From the NCBI RefSeq assembly GCF_016906535.1, contig NC_057375.1:1674001-1738000 (forward strand): a stretch of DNA of 64,000 nt, written 5' to 3'. Origin of the DNA: Rhizoctonia solani (taxonomy: Eukaryota > Basidiomycota > Agaricomycetes > Cantharellales > Ceratobasidiaceae). The position numbers were made by a program, and so were the translations under genes. Positions 57,270-64,000 of the stretch are shown in pieces. Each line of letters begins with the position of its first letter. Within the stretch, counting starts at the first letter, position 1. Below the pieces are notes generated by a model. It was given only the letters and a program-made list of their open reading frames with translations, was not told where the DNA came from and did not search any database.

Positions 57270-59977
57270 TTACGACTCGTCTTCTTCTTTGACCACCACT
57301 TCGGCAGTTTGGAACAACATCCCAGGTAATCGACCACCAGCACCAGCACCAGCAACCCAGGCGTCCAAACTGGGTCGAGGACGGAAACTCTGTCGGCGTC
57401 CGGTCACAGCCTTGGCAACTGGAGTGCGAACAATGCTCTCGTCTGGTTTTCGTGCGTTCTCGTCTGGCTGCTGGTGCGATGGCTGTGGCTGTTGTTGTTG
57501 CTTGGGCCGAGGCCGGGAACCAACACTCCTGCCCATACCCATGACTGCAAACTCGGCCGACGTTCCGGACGTCTTGGTCGGACTCTTTGGAACGGTCGCG
57601 CTGACCGATCGTCCGTTGCCCGGAAGCTTATTGGTGCTCACGCTCCGTGCCGTGTTCTTCGATACGCCCAGAGGTGTGGCTTTGGCGCCTACCGACTCGA
57701 GTCGTGGTTTCTTCGCTGGGGGTTCCTGGTTGGACCTTGAAGCTGTTCGGGGCGCGGGGGCTTTTGCTGCGGGAGCTGCTGGGGGTGCCTGGCCCTGAGG
57801 TGTAGGAGCTCGACCGCGCTAAGAGGAAAGACGGCGTTAATGAACAAGATCTCAAGTATGAGCAATTAAACATACCTTTTTCTGCTCCTTGAGTGCAGCT
57901 TCAGTCTCGCGCACCTCATTGATGGTATCTAGCAGTCTCACACCCTCCATGGTAAACGGTCGTCCGCGCTCTTCCTCCCACTGAGTAAGCTCCTTTACGA
58001 GCTCCGCTTCCAACTAGCCGCATTAAACGCATTAGTATCAACCTATCAATATGAAACCCGAAGAAAACACACCTTGGGCTTCTCGCGCTCTACCCTCTTT
58101 CGCATCTTCTCTTCACGCAACAGTCGACCAGGATCACCTCTCACACCACGTCCGGTCAACCTTGTTTGATCCGAAGCCGCAGCCGCAAGTGCACGCTGCT
58201 CGCCCACGATAGCCTCCCACTTTTGTGCTTTGGCGAGTATGGCGTGTTTGCTCGCGAGTTCGCCTCGAAGGCGGGCGGCTTCGTCTTCGTGTCGGGTAAG
58301 TAAATCCTCAGAGGGCTCGTCTGATGGAATATATATGTGTGTGAGCACAGGAATGATTGGAATAGGAATGGCACGCACCGTCCCAGAAACATGCGAACTC
58401 GGCTCGTTCTTCCATACTCATCATGAGCGCATCCCACAGTTGAGTTAGTTCAGTTCGGACGTGAGCCATAAAAGCGACCATTTGTTCGCTCTTGAGAGCC
58501 TTTGTTCGTTTAAGTTCGGCTTCGTACTAAGAAATATATATTATTACATGCCCCGAATAGACCAAAGTAAATACTTACGGCAAGGACAGACCTCTCCGAA
58601 CACCCTTGGTTGCGTTCGATAAACGCCTCGACCTCTTCTTCCGGAACTTCAAGTCGAGTCCACAGTGGTGCCAACTGGTTGTACAGATCTTGGATTCGCT
58701 GTTCACGATGAGACTGCTCGCCTTCGAGCTATTCTCCACAAATACATTAGCGACCGAGTTGAAGCTTGTTTCGTTTGAATATAATAACACACGACTCACC
58801 GCTTTAACCAACTCGGACGACCATGCTACAATTTCCGGTTTCGGATCCAAGCGTTCGACGGCCCGCATAGCCGCTTTCATCCCATCCTCAGCATCCCCGG
58901 AACACTCGCCCGCCGCCTCCATTTCGGCCTCGGCGTCGACCAGGCCTCTTAGGAATTTGACAAAGGCACGGTCGCCTTCGGTAACGTCATCTCGGGATTC
59001 ATCGTCCCATCCGTCTTCTTCACTGGGCAATTCCATTCCCATTTCCAACATCATCCATGAAGCGTGCAAGAGCGTGCGCGCTAGTTCTGTTCTGCGCTCG
59101 GTGAGAGCAAGTTTGGCTCGCTGAAGTTCTCTGTCGAGGCGGGCGAAATGGGCAGGGGATACATCTGCCGGAGGGATATAATCCGAGGCTGGGGGTGATG
59201 GCAGGGTCGAGTCGTAAGGTGGAGGGTGAGCAGATGGTCCAGGAGATATGGAATGGTGGGTATGTGTGGTGCCATTCGTAAGCGGAACGGGACCGAGTGC
59301 AGAGATGGTGAGATCAGAGGGGCGTGCAGCCGGTGCAAGGCCGTTGATCGCGAGAATTGATGATCGGGTTGAACGAGCAGTCGCTTTGGAAACTCGGTTC
59401 GAGTTGAGTCGAGTTTCATTTTTATCTAGTTGGATAGGTATTTGGCCAGGGGGTTCAAGAATATCTGGAGGAAAGAAGTCTTCGCCTACAGCACTAACAA
59501 GTGCTCGTATCCTGGCATGCAGTGCCTGGAGTTGTTCTAATTTGGCTGAATGCACTCGAACGACAAGTGCTAAATTTTTCTCTAAAAGTTCATATCGCTT
59601 TGGATAGTTCTACGAACAAGACGTCAGCGATGAATTCTCCAATAAAAGCCCATACGTACCTGCTCCTTTCTCAACTCATTAACCGGCTTCATTCCTTTGA
59701 TTGTTCCAGCGATACTAGGTCCGCCCAACGCTACAGAATAGTCTTGACATTTTCGCTCCAATTCATCGCACTTGTCGGCCCACAAGGCAACATCCCGCTT
59801 GCGTCTCTCAACACGCTCTTCGACCGCATCTGCCAGTACCGTTCGTAGTTCTTGTAACTCTGTCGCAAGCGCCGTCGCAGGAAGCCCTAGCTGGGCATGA
59901 AGTTGCGGAAGGAGTGCGGTGTGGAAGGCGAGGTGTTCGTGGAGTGATGCTAGTAAGGTTTCTGCCGTTAGGCTCAT
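57270..59977 (-). CDS. Ase1/PRC1/MAP65-family microtubule-bundling protein
   Basis: Crosslinks antiparallel microtubules in the spindle midzone. I chose ATG 59977-59975 (MSLTAETLLASLHEHLAFHT) because the family text begins there; an upstream in-frame ATG at 60016 is possible. Coiled-coil text follows: LPATALATELQELRTVLADA, RRKRDVALWADKCDELERKC, VNELRKEQ, KLEQLQALHARIRALVSAVG, a low-complexity Ser/Thr/Pro insert near 59150-59400, then LYNQLAPLWTRLEVPEEEVE, FIERNQGC and the spectrin-like microtubule-binding part with WDALMMSMEERAEFACFWD, LLREEKMRKRVEREKPKLEA and LTQWEEERGRPFTMEGVRLL. The C-terminal 170 residues are basic and disordered with a QQQQ tract, ending VVVKEEDES with TAA or nearby stop at about 57270. 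It has short introns only and no apparent breaks. Length is about 790 residues. Confidence 0.88.
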
Positions 59978-61041
59978 CGTGGTAAGTCGCCTGTCCAACA
60001 AGAAGCCACGTGACACGTGATCGCGTTGTGCATCGCCACCCCCAATTGACGAACCTGGGACGGTCGATTTGATCCATGTGCATGGCCGTGTTGCAAGTGG
60101 TCAGACGGCAGCGAGCGCTCCATGTGATAATCCACTCGAAAATCCAGTCTGCAGGTCATGTTTCTCGACAAGGGGCAAAGAAGTAAACGTTATCTCGTCG
60201 TCGCAGTGATGTCAGTCAGTAAATCCGGCTCTATGCGCTCATTTGAATGAAGAACCTGCAATGTCTTGATTGACTCTAGCCAAAATTAAAGAGCTTGCGT
60301 CCTTCCGATCGAAATCTACTGCCGCTCCGACCCACTCGGAGGTGCCAAATACATCAATGGATTTGTACCACGGTAGATAATCCCAATTTCATCAATCCAC
60401 GAGTCGCCAAGACAAACAGTCTTCTGTGAGCTACACGCATGAGTATCTTAAACGGAACCGAGCTCGCCTATCCCTTCGCTTAGCCTCCATTCATTCCCTA
60501 CAGTAGTTCCTGGGATCTGATATGTCAGTGCGTCGCCACTCGGTATTGCCAGAGATGCCCATACTCAACGATCTCATGAATGCCTTGGCTTGACCAAGTC
60601 CAATGACTCATAGGATCTAGATATTGATGAGACTTTCGCATATCTATCCGTCCTACAACTATAACAAGCCAAGCAATACTATTTTGGATACTAACGCCGA
60701 GAAAGTAAAAGCCTCTGGACTCACGGGTTATTGAGATTTCCTTTTACGGTACTACCTATTGATGGATCAATACCAACTTTAACCCTGCTCCTCCGGCGGA
60801 CCACTAGCGACGTTCTGATGACGCACGCTTGAAGCAATGCACAGCTTCTAGGCGGTGCTCCACGTGCGTCATCGGGACGGGCTTGTGCATACATGAGCTG
60901 GTACTAAATCTACCAGCTACCCCAAGACCATAACGTATCACCGCAGCGCCCAAGTCTTACCACCCTCATAACCTAACACCATTTCTTTGAAATAATCTGT
61001 TATTACCAATAAGTCCATCCGGCCACCTTTCCAAGTAAACT
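59978..61041. other. Intergenic region, divergent promoters
   Basis: Between the start of the Ase1-like gene and the small Cys-rich gene, transcribed apart. No coding exon, RNA or repeat was recognised. Confidence 0.5.
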
Positions 61042-61312
61042 ATGGATACTACCAAACCAATACATGTGGCCCAAGAACCAAAACCAAGCGCTGAAATGAA
61101 GGCGGATACGAATGAATCCTCAAAGGAATCAAACAAGGTGAGTCTTTTCTTGTTTATATCTCAACCGAAGCGCATGTAATCATATGCATATGTGCCAGAA
61201 AATGAAGGGCGGCAAGTCTAGCACCGCCTACTCGTCCCCAGCCGCAGTTGATGGGTTTTGCACTTCGCTTGCTGCTGCGCTATGCTGTCTCTGCCAAGGA
61301 GCTACATGTTAG
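61042..61312 (+). CDS. Small Cys-tailed protein (CYSTM-like)
   Basis: A two-exon gene of 69 residues. Exon 1 (61042-61137) encodes MDTTKPIHVAQEPKPSAEMK and a charged Ser/Lys stretch; the intron (61138-61198) has GTGAGT and CCAG ends; exon 2 (61199-61312) encodes KMKGGKSSTAYSSPAAVDGF followed by CTSLAAALCCLCQGATC and TAG. A polar N-terminus with a short hydrophobic, Cys-rich C-terminal tail is the layout of CYSTM proteins, small membrane-associated stress proteins found across eukaryotes. The tail could be palmitoylated. The similarity is one of layout, and the classification is tentative; the gene model itself is well supported by the splice sites and frame. Confidence 0.65.
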
Positions 61313-61877
61313 GTCATATGTGAGGATTTAGTGATTGAAAGATTAACTGCAAAGCGTTGGATGTTATGGTATTATCTCGGAGACTGTTGAAAGCGCGACG
61401 GCTTTTACCTGATGAGCTTGTCATTTTCTGCATAGGGTATAACTAATTTAATTATTAACGAGGACAAACGTATAAAAGAACTGAACTATTTCTGGTCGAG
61501 AAGAGCGCAAGCTGGGTTGTATACCGATGGGACATGCAGAAAGGCACGATCTCCGGCTGCATCCCTGGCCAGTATGAAATTCATCGCGATCCAGTCATAT
61601 ATAACTTGCTTGGTATGTAGACTGTATACGTACTGAACAACTGCAATAAATTTAAAGAATCGGAACTTTTCCCGCGAACCGAAATTGATCCAAATTATAA
61701 GTCCAAAGGGGGGAATAACGTCGGTGGCGTTGATGATATCGATACATTCAGTGACAAGCAGAGCGCTTTCTTACGTCAAACCTACCGTATATCACTTTCA
61801 CGTCCGATGCCTCATGGACAGAGAGCCACAACTTGACCTACTCCTCGGTATACACAAAGTAAGGCTATTCGAGTCGT
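61313..61877. other. Spacer between two small genes
   Basis: No recognised gene. It should hold the 3' end of the Cys-tailed gene and the promoter of the candidate secreted peptide gene. Confidence 0.45.
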
Positions 61878-62175
61878 ATGCATCCAATGACCTATTGTCA
61901 GGCTGCTTTAATAATTATTCTTGCATGCTTGGCTCTGCCAAGCCTTGCATCGCCAACCCGAACATACGAACAATCCCCGTTTTCAGACCCACTTCACATC
62001 TGCGATGAAGTTGTTCCATGTCCTCCTGGTAAGAAAGGAAGCACGTTGATATTTCCAGGTGTCTTGAAATATTTCTGTTTTCTTCATTTGCTTAACCTAA
62101 GATTTAGGACAAATATGCTATCGCGATGATGGTTCGCCACTAGGACTTTGTTGGCCGTATAAGAGCTTAGACTAG
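61878..62175 (+). CDS. Candidate small secreted cysteine-containing peptide
   Basis: A two-exon gene of 72 residues. Exon 1 (61878-62028) starts MHPMTYCQAALIIILACLAL and continues PSLASPTRTYEQSPF; the first 25 or so residues form a good signal peptide with a likely cleavage after SLA or near it. The intron (62029-62107) has GTAAGA and TTTAG ends. Exon 2 (62108-62175) completes CPPGQICYRDDGSPLGLCWP with YKSLD and TAG. The mature part would have four cysteines, enough for two disulfides. I do not recognise a family. A second in-frame ATG at 61887 could be the start. Size, signal peptide and cysteines fit a secreted fungal peptide or effector, which is inference. Confidence 0.6.
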
Positions 62176-64000
62176 AGGAACTTATGATAGTATAATGTAG
62201 ACGTATATTTATTGCTACCTTGGACATTTGTGGCCAAACATGTGGCTGTCCTGTGGGCCGGAGCATGGGCACATGTGAGAGTCGTGCCACAATCCAACCA
62301 AATGAGACATAATTTCCAACTGGGGTCTCAGTCAACCTTCTTTGAGTATGACAACAAAATAAGGCTACGAGCACGTGTGTGCTAAATATTAAACTCGTGG
62401 ACCTATCAGCTCCCAGAGCAGTTTGTAGTTACTGCCAATAATTTTATGACAGTTAGTTCTCAATTGACCGAACATTGAACTCGATTGATCTTTGGTTGAG
62501 TAATTTAAGCGAGAGCTATATAGTGAGGGCGAGGCCAATGGCAACACCCCCGATCGAATTTCAACGGCACTTACGAATCTAGTCGTGCAAGTGTTGAGAT
62601 TTGGAATTGAAATTTATTACGGATTTGGATTCGAGCCCTAAAAAGAAACAATCTAGTAAATCGAAAGAGTCGGGTCTCGCCCCTACCACCTATGATGCTA
62701 CCTTATCGCTACTGTCGACGAGCGCATTGTACAACAGAATATGCGTGCAAACGGCCTTCTCGTATGACATGTTTCGATTTTCGACTCATTACGAAACTGT
62801 GCATTACTGGTCCTGATGTGTCCATATTGGGGGTGCCGCTTTTGTCATTGCCTGATCCACGAGGTGATAGACAAGCGCGGCTGGTCGATTCGATGGTATG
62901 CGCAATCGCTTTAGGAAGAGTGCTCCCATGGCGAGAACGGGAGGGCGGGACAAGGGCTCGGAATGGGCCGACCAATTGCGCTATTAGGTTGTGTGACTGG
63001 CCAGTACCATGGTCTTCGGAGGCAAATAATATGGATGGCCCCAAATTCCGACAAGCCCGATCATCAAGTAGGAGGAAACCGATGACACGCGGGGCCACTC
63101 GCGCTCTGGAGTCATAAATATTTGTTCACCGGGATCGATTATTGGGCCCAAGTTCAGTTGGATGACAGGTGAAACCTAGCTTAAGATCCGTCAATCAACT
63201 TTGTGAAGGGGGCTTTTACGTCGTTGATCTGCGCGGGAGCCTGGCTAAGCACGCTCTTTATGACCAGTTGTGCGGGGTGATTAGCGGTGTAGTGGCTCGA
63301 TTGAAGTAGTCGGCATCAGTTTTTAACCCAAAGAGTTTGATTAATGGCGCATATACCATTCGTGGCCAGATAGGAAAGCCCTATATCATGTGTAACAATA
63401 CAAGCAATCCAGCTGCAAGGAGAATTAGATAAAAGGAGCGCCAACGCCACTCACGAAGCAATATTACTGAAGAACTCAATGAAAGAGAAGGTCGTCCACA
63501 TCTTCGTGTAAGGATACATGTACTAGGCAGGAAACACAGATATCGGGGACACCACACCCGACAAAGCCCATTTGGAGCAAACCTGCGTAACATTCATCAT
63601 GTCTTGGAGCTTAATGCTTACGAAACTATACTTGGTATAGTGTGGCACTTGGCTACCTTGGGTCGGCGTTGGACTGATTCTTGGGGTTGAAGTATCAATT
63701 GAGCATAAACACGACGCCTGGCGCAGAGAAGGTTCACTCGGTAGCGGTTTCCTAGCGGTGTAAGCCTGAATGGCAAGAAGACAAGCGGTGGGCCTCCCGG
63801 ACTTTATTGAGTAGCTCTATTGAATTAAGTAGGCTGGAATGTTCGGTGAACTAGTTGGAGCTAACGAGATTGAAGGTAGTCCGGTCTATACCGGTAATGA
63901 CATTCCGTCTAGTTATTTGTAGATTACTTATTACAATTACTGGGAGGAGGGAATGAAAATGATACGGAAAGACGACATAACACTCCACAAACTATACAAG
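62176..64000. other. Right-edge region without a recognised gene
   Basis: Open frames overlap on both strands at 62601-63117 (for example LDSSPKKKQSSKSKESGLAP on the plus strand) but none shows a known domain or a convincing splice pattern. The region 63130-64000 likewise holds nothing I can name. Part of a gene that continues beyond the window, or decayed mobile DNA, is possible. Confidence 0.4.

Noticed and set aside
57289..57798. A 169-codon open frame on the plus strand
   Set aside because: It is antisense to the disordered C-terminal part of the Ase1-like protein and is Gly/Ala/Arg-rich by composition only.
62692..63117. A protein gene on either strand
   Set aside because: Plus- and minus-strand frames overlap almost fully, neither has a domain, and no splice-consistent extension was found.

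Overview
This window is nuclear DNA from a filamentous fungus, most likely a basidiomycete of the Agaricomycetes; a Rhizoctonia-like species is my guess from the gene families, not a proof. Nearly every gene is cut by many short introns of about 50-80 nt, gene order is loose, and the families are fungal: Zn2Cys6 regulator, RTA1-like proteins, a CYP53-type P450, alcohol-oxidase-type GMC enzyme, Kha1-type antiporter, Ase1/MAP65. Gene models below were built by reading splice sites and protein motifs by eye.

Layout. 1-2084: 3' end of a large UvrD/TRANK1-type helicase gene (+). 3592-4451: MYND-finger protein (-). 5681-7007: ribosomal protein eL8 (-). 7372-10906: sterol glucosyltransferase (-). 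11764-13684: Zn2Cys6 transcription factor (+). 15157-15757: SnoaL/NTF2-like protein (+). 18448-20271: M20 metallopeptidase with its metal-site segment missing (+). 20440-20890: short-chain dehydrogenase remnant (-). 21493-24278: GMC alcohol oxidase (-). 24708-25375: two small terminal-inverted-repeat elements. 25634-27735: cytochrome P450 (+). 28237-31336: K+/H+ antiporter (-). 32704-38368: three tandem RTA1-like genes (+), each preceded by the same 34-bp CGCG-rich element. 39296-40128: GNAT acetyltransferase (+). 40333-49140: a complete UvrD/TRANK1-type helicase (+), a paralogue of the left-edge gene. 50030-50124: intron-containing tRNA-Ala (-). 51124-54988: an animal-type nitric oxide synthase (+). 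55262-56672: old yellow enzyme (-). 57270-59977: Ase1/PRC1/MAP65 protein (-). 61042-61312 and 61878-62175: two very small two-exon genes, one Cys-rich membrane-tail protein and one candidate secreted peptide.

The most notable item is the nitric oxide synthase: oxygenase, FMN, FAD and NADPH modules in one 16-exon gene of about 1,028 residues, keeping the zinc CX4C motif, haem cysteine and substrate glutamate but with a linker apparently too short for the calmodulin helix of animal enzymes. Second is the RTA1 array with its shared upstream element.

A caution runs through the window. Many well-conserved genes, including ribosomal protein eL8, contain single-base losses or gains, mostly in short homopolymers, with otherwise intact coding on both sides. 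Two tandem duplications differ between copies by one base only. The simplest reading is sequencing or assembly error, so I do not call these genes pseudogenes. I see no operon-like cluster that ties the genes into one pathway; neighbours mostly look unrelated.
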